This document shows, one piece after another, positions 1 to 10,860 of a DNA stretch of 44,429 bases. The notes beneath the pieces were generated by a model. It did not search any database, was not told the DNA's origin, and saw nothing but the letters and a program-made list of their open reading frames with translations. Origin of the DNA: Trachelipus rathkii (Eukaryota > Arthropoda > Malacostraca > Isopoda > Trachelipodidae); NCBI GenBank assembly GCA_015478945.1, contig JABUQX010027622.1:10001-54429 (forward strand). Reading direction: 5' to 3'. The position numbers and the translations under genes are program-made. The first letter of the stretch is position 1. Every line of letters starts with the position of its first letter.

Positions 1-2399
1 AAAGTATCGGGTATTTATAAATAATTATATATATATGATATATATATATTTAATATTATCTATATCATTTATTAATTATTAAATCTTAGTTTTATATACA
101 CATGAAGATTAAAGGCTTCTATTTCGCTATTGGCTTTGCTTAGATGATATGTATATATCAATGATAATCTATGTAGTGTTAGTATAGAACGTTATTGTTG
201 GCTACTCCATCTAATTTTTTCTGCTTTTTTGTTTCCGTTTGATATTTATTTTCTTAATTTGGCCCATGCGAGGAAAAAACAAAAGAGTTGGTTAGAGACA
301 CTGGGCTAGCGAAACAATAATGGCTTGACGAATAAAATTTAATTGGCCAAATTTGGCTCTGGGAGTAATTTCAACACAAACCGTTTAACGTTTTAAAAAC
401 ATTAGACTGTTCAGTTTTGGAGGAGGAAGAACATGCTATGCAATACCCGTACCTTTTTTTGCTGAAGTAGTATCAGATCAGGTTTGTGACTAACAAGAAC
501 TATTAGTGTAGTAATAATGAATAAAAGTTAGTGAGTTTAATAGTAGTGTTTGAAAGATTAATGGTGATAGTTTTATTAATTAGTTTATAAAAAATATTAG
601 ATTTTACTGAATAGAAGTGTTGGTGTTTTTAGTTTACTAATAATTGGTTAATAATTAGTAATTTAATACTAAATGTTTATAAGAAATAAAAGTGTTAGTC
701 GTTGTAGTGAAGGTAATGCATTGTTACTGGATGGTAAGAATAGTTGAGCTAATTCCTCTCTTGCGAACTTGGCCTGCATCTTACTCTATAAAGATTATTT
801 TTACGGGATTAAAATGGTCTAATGGTGCGACGTGAGCTTATGAAACAATCAACCGTCTTTCTTCGACAGTACTGATGGTCTTTGAACACCGGTAGGACAG
901 GGATTGGGCGTGAATGTTATTTTGTTAATATGCAATATACCTATTGGCTCATATTTTGTCAATATAATGATAGTTTAATATGGTTTAATAATATAAATAT
1001 ATTATATTTAATTTATTAATTAAATTTAATTTATATTTTAAAATATGAAATATGTATTATATGTTATTCATTATTAAAATTATTTTTACATAGAATATGA
1101 AATATATATATAAGTTAATATCCTTGGCATTTAAGACTGCGTCATATAACTTCAAGTGTACATTGGGTATATAGGTTTGGGTTGCCTCCTAAGTGAGCCC
1201 TGCACTCTTGGGTAAGCACTACATTTTTTTAAAGGTAAATCTATATAATAATATTATATAATATATAATTTTATATATATATGATATAATATTATATATA
1301 TATTTTAATATATATATATATATATATTATAAATTATTAATATATTAATTAATATATTAATTATTATATTAATTATATAATTTAAATATAATATATATAA
1401 TATATATTATATATTATATATATTAGCTCAATAGTTTTTATTCCTCCAGCTAAAAGTTAACGTTAGCTGAATGAAATGATTGGTAATAAGACTAGGTTAT
1501 AAAATTTTATTCATCAATTTTATTTCACATTTCACTGATTTTTCGGGTTTATCTTAACCCTTCATTAGCAACTGATATTTATAATGTATTTTTATATTAA
1601 TAATTTATAATAGATATAATAATAATTAACAATGATAATAATAATAATTTTAAAGCCTGTTTTAAATATAAAACAGCAGAGAGTAAAAGGTAATGGAATA
1701 TATTTTAAGGAATACATAATGTATATCACTGGAAGGTAAACTGAAAATTAAATCCCAATAATAAATAGATTCTAATAACGGTAGAACTTGAAAATAAACA
1801 AGTGATGGAACTAAATACAATATGAATTGAACGTAGTAATTTCATTGCGGAAATATTGTTATAACGCTATCATAATTTTGTATACTTGTAAGTAGGGATT
1901 CCTATTTTTTAATTCACGAGAACAGAAATGACTTTTGTAATGTTTTGGCATGTAGGTGGAAAGGATTTAATTTATTCTTTTTAATCTAGGTTTTCCCCAT
2001 TTAATTGCTCAATCAAACCGTTTTACAATAACTATTGTTGATACGTAAGATAAATAAGGGTTAACATTTAACAAACGCCATTTAAAGGAGTAGTAAATGT
2101 AAAGCATAATTTGATCACTTTTATAGGTCATTTAATATTTAATTAAGTTTTTCCAATAATGACTTCGTTTTTATGATCACACATAAAGGTTTTATTTTTT
2201 TAGTGTGTATTAAGTTACCGTAGTAACTACTCTAGATGGACAATTACATTTCAGATTGATTTTTTCTTATAAATTTGAATAACTATAAACTAGTTTATTA
2301 TCGGAAACATCCAAAATTTAAGTTTTATTTAATAACATGAAAAACATATTATTTAAATGACTTGTTTCCAATTAATAAAAAATAAATTAACTTTCTAAT
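1..2399. other. AT-rich spacer, no gene seen
   Basis: Both strands are closed by frequent stops and no known protein motif, tRNA or rRNA signature was recognised. The stretch from about 170 to 950 is less AT-rich than the rest but shows no readable frame. A TA-rich tract at 1241-1424 is listed separately. Confidence 0.6.
1241..1424. repeat. TA-rich simple repeat
   Basis: Almost pure A/T sequence built from interrupted TATATA, ATTAAT and ATAATAT blocks. The interruptions mark an old, impure microsatellite. Confidence 0.85.
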
Positions 2400-2491
2400 A
2401 TAACTATTACCGGTTTTGTTGCCCATTTTGGTGTAATGAGAAAAAATTCGTTTTCCTTTTTGTTTGAAGTGGTCTTTGTGCGACCAAAAAG

Positions 2492-2545
2492 CTGAGCACC
2501 ACCGCCAATTGCGAGGGCTTTAGCCCTCGCTCAATAGACAAGCCC
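2492..2545 (+). repeat. Direct repeat copy A with hairpin
   Basis: Starts at ctgagcaccaccgccaat and ends at caatagacaagccc. The central hairpin at 2511-2530 has an 8-bp stem (gcgagggc paired with gccctcgc) and a TTTA loop. It differs from copy B by one extra base and by the first loop base. Confidence 0.9.
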
Positions 2546-2660
2546 ATTGCCCATGCCATGCCCTATGCCATGCACCATGGCCCCATGCGCATGCCCCGAA
2601 TGCCCATGGGCCCATGCCCATGCCCATGCCCATGCCATGCCCATCCCATGCCAAATGCCT
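2545..2660. repeat. CATGCC/CCCATG minisatellite
   Basis: About 20 imperfect copies of a six-base CATGCC or CCCATG unit, cleanest at about 2606-2640. Because the unit length is a multiple of three, one frame is open and reads Ala-His repeats. That is expected from the repeat and is not evidence of a gene. Confidence 0.85.
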
Positions 2661-2740
2661 CCCATCGCAAAAACACGTTTCAAAATTCGCTTTTCGCGTG
2701 GTGGGTATTGTGTTGAATGGTCTTTACGAATAAAAAAAAA

Positions 2741-2823
2741 CTGAGCACCACCGCCAATGCGAGGGCGTTAGCCCTCGCTCAATAGACAAGCCCTTGCTCC
2801 GTTAGGAGCAAGCCAATGGCTTG
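2741..2823 (+). repeat. Direct repeat copy B with three hairpins
   Basis: Repeat copy B spans 2741-2793 and has a hairpin at 2759-2778 with the same 8-bp stem as copy A but a GTTA loop. A second perfect 8-bp hairpin follows at 2793-2812 (cttgctcc, GTTA, ggagcaag). A third at 2809-2823 (caagcc, aat, ggcttg) reuses four bases of the second, so the last two structures are mutually exclusive. Confidence 0.85.
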
Positions 2824-2830
2824 TAAAATT

Positions 2831-3717
2831 ATGTAAAGTTTTAGGTTAGTAATTCCAGTATTATATTTTAATCCAAGGGACATGGTGTTGAGTTTGTTCC
2901 GTTTTTCTGCCAAAAGGAGAGTGGTTGAGGAAATTCTTTGATATAACTTTGATATAATTTTATATAAAACAGTTGCTTTGTTATGCTCAGTGAATAAAAT
3001 GTTTATATATTTTGCTGGGTTTAAAACGGTGTTGGTATGCCCTATCTGTTAAAATCTATTTAGTCATGTAAACCAACTATCACGTAGACGTACAGTCAGA
3101 CTCGGAACATGCAAAATTGGTACATGACATGGTGATTGACTGAAAGAGGTATTCCTGCAAGTAAGACAGCAGGAAAAAATGTTTTCTTGGTTTGGTGGTT
3201 ATAGTTTACTGTGATTTAATGAGTTGCCTTGTAGATTTAATGTGGGAATTCTTGATAATACGTCCAGGCGTAGGCATGTTTCCTCTTTACAATCTCGATG
3301 TCGTGTTTGCATTTGAAGTTTGTAAAATGAATGTTAAATGCCTTTACAGAGATATTGGTCGTATTATAAGTTTTTATAGAGTTTGTTTCTTGAATTGTTT
3401 TTGTTTATAAATTTTTTTCAAGTGTTACATTTAAAGGGTGGTTACAGTGTGGAATCATGTTTTCTCGTTACACTTTCAGCGATTAAAAATGGATTCCAAT
3501 CCGAAGCAACGAATTTATAGCCTTATATATGAGTGTTTTTAACAATTGGATTCTTATATAATTTCTGAGAATAGGGGAGCTGTAATATCGCGTATAGACC
3601 AGTATATCAAGTTGGCTTGAGCAATGTATGGCTGTAGAAAAGGCTCGCAGTCGAATCATTATAAATTTTGATTTTATATCCAAAAAGTTAATAATATTAA
3701 TTTAGATATTTTCAGAA
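2831..3717. other. AT-rich spacer, no gene seen
   Basis: Frequent stops on both strands. A 72-codon plus frame (3192-3410) is rich in Phe, Val, Tyr and Leu, as expected for AT-rich noncoding DNA, and matches no family I know. Confidence 0.5.
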
Positions 3718-3838
3718 TGTGAAGTGTGAGGCAGAAAGCTTTGTTGAAGCGGTTGATAAACTTAAGATTGTCTGTAAGCGGTTCTTAAATATAGTAGGGG
3801 GATTGTCATCAAACGAGGCGTATCCTTATGGTAGAAGA
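3718..3838 (+). other. Possible short internal exon
   Basis: A frame beginning with Gln-Asn-Val-Lys-Cys stays open for about 43 codons up to a TGA at 3847-3849. It directly follows an acceptor-like tract ending in ttttcag, and a GTAGAA donor-like site lies near the end. The stretch is clearly less AT-rich than its surroundings, and the residues look like an amphipathic helix (Glu, Ala, Val, Lys, Leu mix). No family was recognised and no partner exon was found. It may be chance, or a fragment of a repeat. Confidence 0.2.
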
Positions 3839-3997
3839 ATGGGTTGACTGTGGTTGTTTTCCCTCAAACCCCCTTGTCAAATTGCACAGATAGTTTCTAT
3901 CCTCAAAAGAAATGATGGTTGCCATGGGTTCACGCTCTAGGCGCCTATATTCGCTGACTTTTACATGTCGGAGCTAGAAAATAGAATTTAAATATGC

Positions 3998-3999
3998 AT

Positions 4000-4033
<34 letters not shown>

Positions 4034-4048
4034 TATATAATATAATAG

Positions 4049-4086
<38 letters not shown>

Positions 4087-4184
4087 ATATATTATATATA
4101 ATATATATATATTATATTATATATAATATATATATATCTATATATAGTATTATATATATATATTATATATTGTATATTTATATA

Positions 4185-4218
<34 letters not shown>

Positions 4219-4331
4219 AATATATATATATATAATATATATATATATTATATATATTTAATATATTATATATATATTATATATATATATATATATAATA
4301 TATATATACTATATATATATATATAATAATA

Positions 4332-4369
<38 letters not shown>
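3998..4369. repeat. Long TA microsatellite array
   Basis: About 370 bases of nearly pure TA dinucleotide with phase breaks (TATAATAT). It ends abruptly at agagtggg. It is the longest uninterrupted A/T-only tract in the first half of the window. Confidence 0.95.
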
Positions 4370-4374
<5 letters not shown>

Positions 4375-5219
4375 TGGGAAGAAGGCTGAAAAATCTTCAA
4401 CAGGAACTATTGTCAGAAGGGTTCTAAGTGGATTTTTTTTTGTCTGGAAGTAAAGGAAGTGTTTCGCAATGAAGTTGAAGGCGCCACGATTAACTTATTG
4501 TGGAACGCACTAGCCATTGTATGCAAAAATTTTTACATAAAATATTTTTAAAAATTTGTTTAATTGAATCAGACTAATAAGAAATTAAAATCCCAAGATT
4601 TTTTATTATATAAAGGACAATATTTGTTATTTTTAAAAACGAAATTCAGGAAGTCAGGAGTGAGCAAAATATTTTAATCCAGTTTTTCTTTTCTAAAACA
4701 TTGTTCTTTGAATCTAACTTCGATGTTTCCTCTGTCATTTTAATTACTTCTGACTTGTTTTAAAAGCAAAATTTTTTTCTGTCAGTTCTTTTATATAAAT
4801 ATATATAAATTTGATATATTTGGATTTAAAAATAAACTAACTTCAAGTGAATTTGTTTCTGGTCTATGTGTTGGAGGCTTTATCGAACGCAGGGTTGGTC
4901 CAGTTATGAAGAATAACTTTGCCTGGGTGTCTTATGGGGCTGGAACGCCCCTTCTGCCTATTTTCAAAACTAAGAGCTTTTGTTCCCGAATTACGTGCCT
5001 GGAGCGCGGGCTATGATGACCGGGCTATTGAGATTCTGTGTTGTTGCGTGCTCTTATCTCTCGCGCGATGCACTTATCTGTGAATACTGTTGAGGACCAA
5101 CACAGTCCTGATGCCTCAGGCTCCATATTAATATTATTATATAACTAATAATATATTATTAATAAATATATATAATATAATTATATAAATATTAAATTAT
5201 ATACTATTAAGCTATTTCA
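4370..5219. other. Unassigned spacer with a GC-richer patch
   Basis: Mostly AT-rich. From about 4860 to 5125 the composition rises toward balanced, with frames of 50-60 codons on the plus strand in two phases, but no family was recognised. An AT-only stretch at about 5127-5215 separates this patch from the GC-richer block that follows. Confidence 0.5.
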
Positions 5220-7087
5220 TTACATTTCAACCAAGGACCAAGGCAACAAAGTCAGAGGTAAACAGGGATAGCAATTAGCCTGGTAGAAGGGATATCAAAC
5301 TGTCAGCGGCGCGGGAAATTCTCACGAATTACCTTGGGAAGCGAACCAGATCCGAAGCATTTCAGCGCAGGTGTCAGCGGCCGGAAGGCAGGTGTGCGGC
5401 ACACTGGGGAGGGAGGTACTACATAACCGAGTTCCAGTTGCCGAGGAAAGCAAGGATGGGATGTTATGCAGGAGAGGAGGTCACGAGAATCTTCTATGAG
5501 CAAGTCGTAAATGTTTGAGTTGTGAGTGGTTGACATTTTACAGGTGTCATTCCTTGCTAGAGATTTACACGCAGGAAGCCAACAGTTTCCTAAGAAGAAG
5601 AGCGTGAATCCCAAACATGAACGGCGTTTGAGACTTCGGCGAGCGCTTTGATTGCCCAAAACCGGGTAACGGGCAACAGGTTGGTGGGCCGGAGGTTGAA
5701 ATTCCAATCAGATGCGTTACAGGCCGGTGAGTCCTCTCGTGCTGTCTACGAACATTTCTCAATGCGGAGACGAAAAAACAAAGGAGAGGTACAGCATATG
5801 TCCAATTCTTTGTGCAGAGACGGTTATATAATCGTGCCTAGACAATCTACATTTGTGACTGACCGTGCTTGGTTGTCGAGTGACACCCGAGTTAACAGTT
5901 CTACAATTTAGCTTACACGCGGGTCACCTGCAACAGAAGATTCAGCTTGAGAGTTACGTTTTGCCCGCGAAAACATTGAACTTGTTGTGTAAAGACGTGG
6001 GAAGCCTGATGAATTCTTGCTCAAATACACGTGGTAGACCCCGCCCCTTGTATTTCTGAACGCAATTTAGTTCCTTCCAACGTGCGGGAATTTTCAACGG
6101 GAGGAGCAAACGAATTTATGTCATAGAGGTACTAGAAAAAGTAGTTACTTGGAAAAAGATTGGTGTACAATAGGAGGTATCGAATTTGGGTATGGAATTT
6201 CGTTTGCTTGCGTGGTCCAGAAAAAACGTTAGGCAGAAAGGGCATGCCTGGACGGATGGTGAGTTGACGGCGCGGGTGTGCGGACCGGCACGGGGTGGAG
6301 TGTGGTTCATGACGATTGAGGAGGCGAGGTTATGAATCCGCCCACCCTTGTTCTTCCGACAGAGGTGGGGAAAGGGTAACACGGTTGACAGGATCTAACG
6401 CGTAACTCAGGGATGATCACCACCACCGCTTTGTTCAAGTACGGTAATCGATTTACCAGACCGGAATTCTTGTTAAACGGTTAACCGAGACCTAACGATG
6501 GAGTAGCGGTTCATACACAACGTGATAGAACAGGTAAGTAGGAGTTTGGTTGACAGATGCGGGAAATGATTTATCCCTGTCCGGGCAGGTTGTCCTTGTG
6601 GTTACGGAGGGAAGGGGAAATGCCATAAGCGAAGGTTCCATTTGAAGAGATATCTAGGACAAATTCTGGCGAAGGTATTTTGGGTGCGCACCGTCTTAGA
6701 ACGCTATGCAATGCGGGGTGACCAGGCCAGTGAGCGATTGTTTCGTTGTTGTTAGATTGGCCAGAGAGTTCAGAACCAGAGGGTAAGGGTCCAATTTTTG
6801 GACCTTCGTTCTTGTGAACTTTATTACATCCCCACGTTCCAATAAAAGTTACACTAAGTAGAAAGAACAAGAAATAGGGAAAATAACACCCAAGTGTAGA
6901 GTTGGTTCAGGGCTTATACGCGGCATGCTTATAGAGCCCACACTCATGTACCTAAAAGCCAGACGAAGATCACCTAAAAAAAAAATTTTACATCCTCAGA
7001 ACTCATAACAATATGTGACAGATCGCGAATTCGCTGTGGACTGATTATGAAAGATCCCTTCAAGCTGACTGATTTTGCCGTAATGAG
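5220..7087. other. GC-richer DNA left of polB, unassigned
   Basis: Shares the composition of the polymerase region and so probably belongs to the same insertion. Open stretches include 134 codons (minus, 5303-5707), 99 codons (minus, 6571-6870), 88 codons (minus, 6116-6382) and 87 codons (plus, 5648-5911). None shows a motif I can name, and they lie on both strands. Given how often frames shift in the neighbouring polymerase gene, a decayed accessory gene could be hidden here. Confidence 0.4.
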
Positions 7088-7867
7088 ATGTGTGGAGAGG
7101 AGACATTAGGTTGCCGTATATTTGTTTTCTCTAAAGATAAGAACGACAAACTCGAGATAGTGTTTAAACCACACGAACAGAATAGGGACTTACCTCTCTT
7201 TGTAATAGGATATGATCCCGAAGAAACGCATTATTATCCTTTCCCTGGAGATTCCATCAAGATAGCTTTAGGCAGTGTGGAGCCTGAGAATATCGCTGGT
7301 CCTGTTTTTTGTCATCAATGTTATAGTTTCACAGACCATTTAATTAATCATTTACAAAACGAATGCACTGAATACAGGTGCGGACAGTGCTTAACTTATA
7401 AATGTAAAGGAAAACCGGGCGATACATCTACGCTTTTACACTGTGAAAAATGCAATCGTGACTTCTATAATGAGGCTTGTCTTGAGTTGCATAAAGACCT
7501 CACATGCAAATACCTTAACGTGTGTAATTTATGCGATAGTGAGATAGTAGCTGATAAACAGGGCAAACACCAACATGACTGCATGCATATTCAGTGTGGG
7601 ATATGCAGAGAGAAGTACGGAATAGAGGGTGATAATCACCAATGTTTTATGAAGAAAATCAAGGTTCCTACAGATGAAGCTTTAGCCAAGCGTAAGCCCA
7701 CCTTCACGTTTTATTATGATATCGAGACCTATAATCATAATACTCGTGAGGAGGAAGGAGGACGCACAAAAACGGAAATGTTACCCGTATATCTAGTGAG
7801 TATCATATGCAATAACTGTGGGGAGGAGGAAATTAGACAATTCATGCACCGTGTGAGCCTGTGGTAC
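7088..7867 (+). pseudogene. Protein-primed DNA polymerase B, N-terminus
   Basis: An open frame of about 260 codons encodes the N-terminal part of a family B DNA polymerase that would replicate the element from a terminal protein. It has a Cys/His-rich zinc-binding stretch with pairs at residues 75/78, 98/101, 119/122, 146/149 and 170/173 and lone cysteines between. The exonuclease I motif FYYDIETY follows at residues 208-215, with the two acidic metal ligands D211 and E213 present. This arrangement is typical of Polinton-type polymerases. An in-frame TGA at 7070-7072 precedes the ATG at 7088, and related open sequence in another frame just upstream suggests the true N-terminus began earlier. 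The frame runs straight into a G tract that adds only glycines, after which homology continues only in shifted frames. It is therefore a broken gene, not a short one. Confidence 0.85.
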
Positions 7868-7903
7868 GGGGGGGGGGGGGGGGGGGGCGGGGGGGGGGGG
7901 GGG
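7868..7903. repeat. 36-base poly-G tract (20 G, one C, 15 G)
   Basis: Twenty G, a single C at 7888, then fifteen G, inside the polymerase gene. Such a run can form G-quadruplex structure on the plus strand. It is also a classic site of sequencing and assembly failure. The gene is open before it and shattered after it. Confidence 0.95.
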
Positions 7904-10857
7904 ACGGGTGGCTGAAATATTCAAACTGAATTTGGAAGCAACAGAAAAAGTAATGAGAAGTGTCCTGTCGATCTATTTCCACTATATATTCAAATTTGCG
8001 GAGAAACACAAAACGGTCATAACATACTAAGTTGCAAGCTCATAATCGCGGTAAGTTCGGACGAATCATTGTTTACAGCAAACTGCTTGCCGACCTACCG
8101 TCCATCCATATCCTTCCAACCCTGTTGAACGGACATACAAAATTATAACTATGGACAGCTAACGACACAATACCAGTTTAAGGACACGCTAAGTTAGCCC
8201 TACTGCACTGAAAACCTCCCTAAGTGCTCATGGGTAAACAGGTGAACTTTCTAAAGGATTTCTTTCCTACCGATTTCTTAACCCTCGAGAATATATATTA
8301 ACAAGGGAAAAATTCGGATAAAGGAAAGCCCCCGCCTTTGAGACACAGCGCATGTCACGACAGCTGGAAAAAGGCTCCGAGTTTGAGACGACTGTACAAA
8401 ACATTTAACAATAAGACACGATATCATGAAGGAATGCTATTTCTTATTGTGAAACAGGCATGTTACAATATCTCTTCGCCAATCCTTCGAGAAATTCAGT
8501 GGGTATCTTCGCTTAAGGAGTATAAGTTACTGTCTACCTTGATTGTTCTATACCATTGCTGCCATTATCGTTCATGGTATAAAAATGGCAGCTAAATATG
8601 CTAAAAATACACTGGCTATAATAGACGTACTGATATCTCAAACTGACTGTATGATGGTGTGAAATGACTCATCATCATGGAGATGTATAAGGGTCCGAAT
8701 CGAACATGCAAGGAATGGTGGCGAGCGTAAATTTAAAATCAAAAACAGATACCTAAAGCCTGACGGGTACGTTGAAATTCAAGCTGAAGACTAGCGTGCC
8801 CTTGTGACCTTAACGAGTTCTTACTTCCCGCAACTCCACGTTAATGAAGCAAACGATATAGAACTGAAAACAGACGACCGCCTACCTCCACTGGTGAGCA
8901 TGGCAATGAAGAATGATTGTCTTGAGCCTCCACAGCTGTCGTATTTCATGGCCATACAGCATGTAAGAAGGTTTAGAAAGTCTCCATGGCGTGTCAAAGT
9001 CTTCGATAGGTACAGTAAGCACCACGATGAGAACAAGTAAGCGGATTACAGACACAAGGGTATCGAAGTAATTAGAATATGGGAATGCGAGATGGGGTAA
9101 AATGAAAAAAGAGTGTGAGGTCACTGTTGTAAACACCGAAGACGAAACACGAACTGAGAAGTCTAGGCAGATACGTGCAATCAATAGAGGAAAAATGACT
9201 TGCAAATGCCGAAACTACGAGGTAGGTATACTTGTAGTGGTCGTACAGAACCTCTTCGTATACTACTATCGCACTCGCCAGAAGGCGTTCAATTGAAGTA
9301 CCTAGACTTCACTTCATTGTACGCGCTTTGTCCAGAACACAAAACCGCTTTCCAGCCCGGCACACCCACGAACTTGGTAGTTAGGGATCCTGCCTCCGTA
9401 GAAAAGTTCAATTCAAGAAATGATAGCCACTTATTTCGGCCTCTCTATGTTTCGGTATTACCAACTAAGAATCTGTACACCCTGTCTCTCCTGCCCCTAT
9501 GAACAATCGAATTAAACAATACTATATTCACCTTAATAAAGAGACATAAGAAACAAAAATGCAGCGGCATAACAGGCAGATGCAAAGAAGAAAGTGGCAC
9601 GACACAACAAATATAATTCGCAACGTATTTAAGAAGGTGTATACTGCAGTCCTCAGGTTGGAATTAGCTGTAATAGAAAGCTATAGATAAAAGAATCCAC
9701 GAATATGGACATTACTCCTTCAAATGACATATTCGGCAAATCATTGAAACATTCTTGAAATGGAAAACTGAGGCTTCGGGGTTACCGGATGGGATAACCA
9801 ATAAAGACTGTGAAGAATTCTTTCAATACCTTCGAGATTTCAAGGACATCGAGGGGGTAACACTTTGATCCAGGGTAATATTGATGTAATCGCGGGGATC
9901 GATATATAGCCAACTGCTCCTCAATTCATTAGTGGGAAACACTAGCTCAACGTATTCCCATGAATGAGGATATCCGTATGCACGAGTGAATTGTCTGCCC
10001 AGGTCTGGACTTAATGAAGAAGAGCTGATTTAAGGTTAGAAATATCACTTGTGCGGGTGATAGAACATATAGTTGAAGTCAGCACATACTGCTTCACTAA
10101 TAAAACGGCAAAGGCAACAAATGTAGCTGTTGCTTCCTTTACCACAGCATATGCCAGGGTCGAATTATATAAACTCCTCGATTCTCTAGGCCAGCGGGTA
10201 CTATAACTGTGGATACCGATACCTGCGTATTTCAAAACAGCCCGTGAAAGGCCAATATATTCCCTATATACTGAAAATTCTTAGGAAAGCCTGACGTGAC
10301 GAGATAGGAACCCGGGGATGTAGCTTATAGTTCGTGAACACTTGTTACTAAATAGGACGGCTTTCGAGTAAAGAAGTACTGGCTTCGAATTTGTTTAATT
10401 TAAAAGCAAAAGGAACCCAGGGTGATAAGGATACCGAGCACATATTAATTTCCAGGGCAGGCAAGAGATAACTTTGATATAAGATGCAGTTAAGGATGTG
10501 ACGAAGACCAAAGAACGCGATGGATGTTTTTTGTCTTAAACGAGATGATAAGCCAAGCTCTACAATATGATCGACGATGGAGACCAGAACAGCCTTGATC
10601 TTCACGACGCAGATCGAAGAGCGAGATGGGAAATCTCAACTTCACAAGACATCCATAATTCTATGACACTCAGCTCAAGCCACACGTCAAATAACTGATA
10701 AACATTACCCGTGAAGGAGGGTTCCTGAATGAAATGTCGAGCCAAATTAAGTGGTGGGTTCCTTTTAAATGCTTAGAAAAGGTTCGTGGAAGACCTGTTA
10801 ATAATCTGAATCTATGTTCTAGTAGTGCCCACTAGTCGCACAGGGGAGATGGAACGT
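7904..10857 (+). pseudogene. Decayed remainder of the PolB gene
   Basis: Polymerase homology continues in order on the plus strand through all three frames. At about 8240-8300 there is a GELSKG/FFP block split between two frames. At 8696-8794 lies an open stretch containing IEHARNGGE, and at 9056-9100 one containing GIEVIRIWECE. At 9200-9502 is a 100-codon frame with GRTEPLR and the palm motif KYLDFTSLY (catalytic Asp at 9305-9307). At 9728-9868 lies TFLKWKTEASG, and at 10111-10206 ASFTTAYARVELY, followed after a shift by a motif C remnant VDTDT at 10209-10223. Together with the N-terminus the gene spans about 3.7 kb, which fits a polymerase of some 1,200 residues. At least eight frame changes plus stops make it non-functional as written. 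The C-terminal thumb after about 10.25 kb is not clearly readable. Confidence 0.8.
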
Positions 10858-10860
10858 TAG

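Larger units (their letters stand above)
2400..2830. repeat. GC-rich hairpin and minisatellite island 1
   Basis: A compact island of much higher GC than its flanks. It holds two copies of a 53-54 base direct repeat (2492-2545 and 2741-2793), each containing a perfect 8-bp-stem hairpin. A CATGCC-type minisatellite lies between the copies, and two further overlapping hairpins follow the second copy. Sequence upstream of each copy is also similar (aaaattcg, then tggtctttnnncga), so the duplicated unit may be nearer 100 bases. No protein is encoded. The Ala/His-rich 65-codon frame across it is only a by-product of the CATGCC repeat. Confidence 0.8.
5220..10860 (+). mobile_element. Polinton/Maverick-like element relic
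   Basis: A block of near-balanced composition with sharp AT-rich edges on both sides. Its only recognisable gene is a protein-primed family B DNA polymerase on the plus strand, the hallmark replication gene of Polintons and of the related animal adintoviruses. No retroviral-type integrase, packaging ATPase, maturation protease or capsid gene could be read, and no terminal inverted repeat was found at either edge. The block is therefore a fragment or a deeply decayed copy. A full Polinton is commonly 15-20 kb, so at most about a third would be present. The polymerase class is well supported. Which element or virus group it came from is inference. Confidence 0.75.

Noticed and set aside
760..915. 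Balanced-composition patch checked as a mitochondrial rRNA insertion
   Set aside because: No conserved large-subunit rRNA blocks were found on either strand.
2547..2744. 65-codon plus frame rich in Ala-His and Pro-Met
   Set aside because: It is the translation of the CATGCC minisatellite. A six-base unit keeps a frame open without coding.
8821..9205. Minus-strand frames of 71 and 107 codons within the polymerase block
   Set aside because: They lie opposite plus-strand segments with clear polymerase motifs and have no motif of their own.
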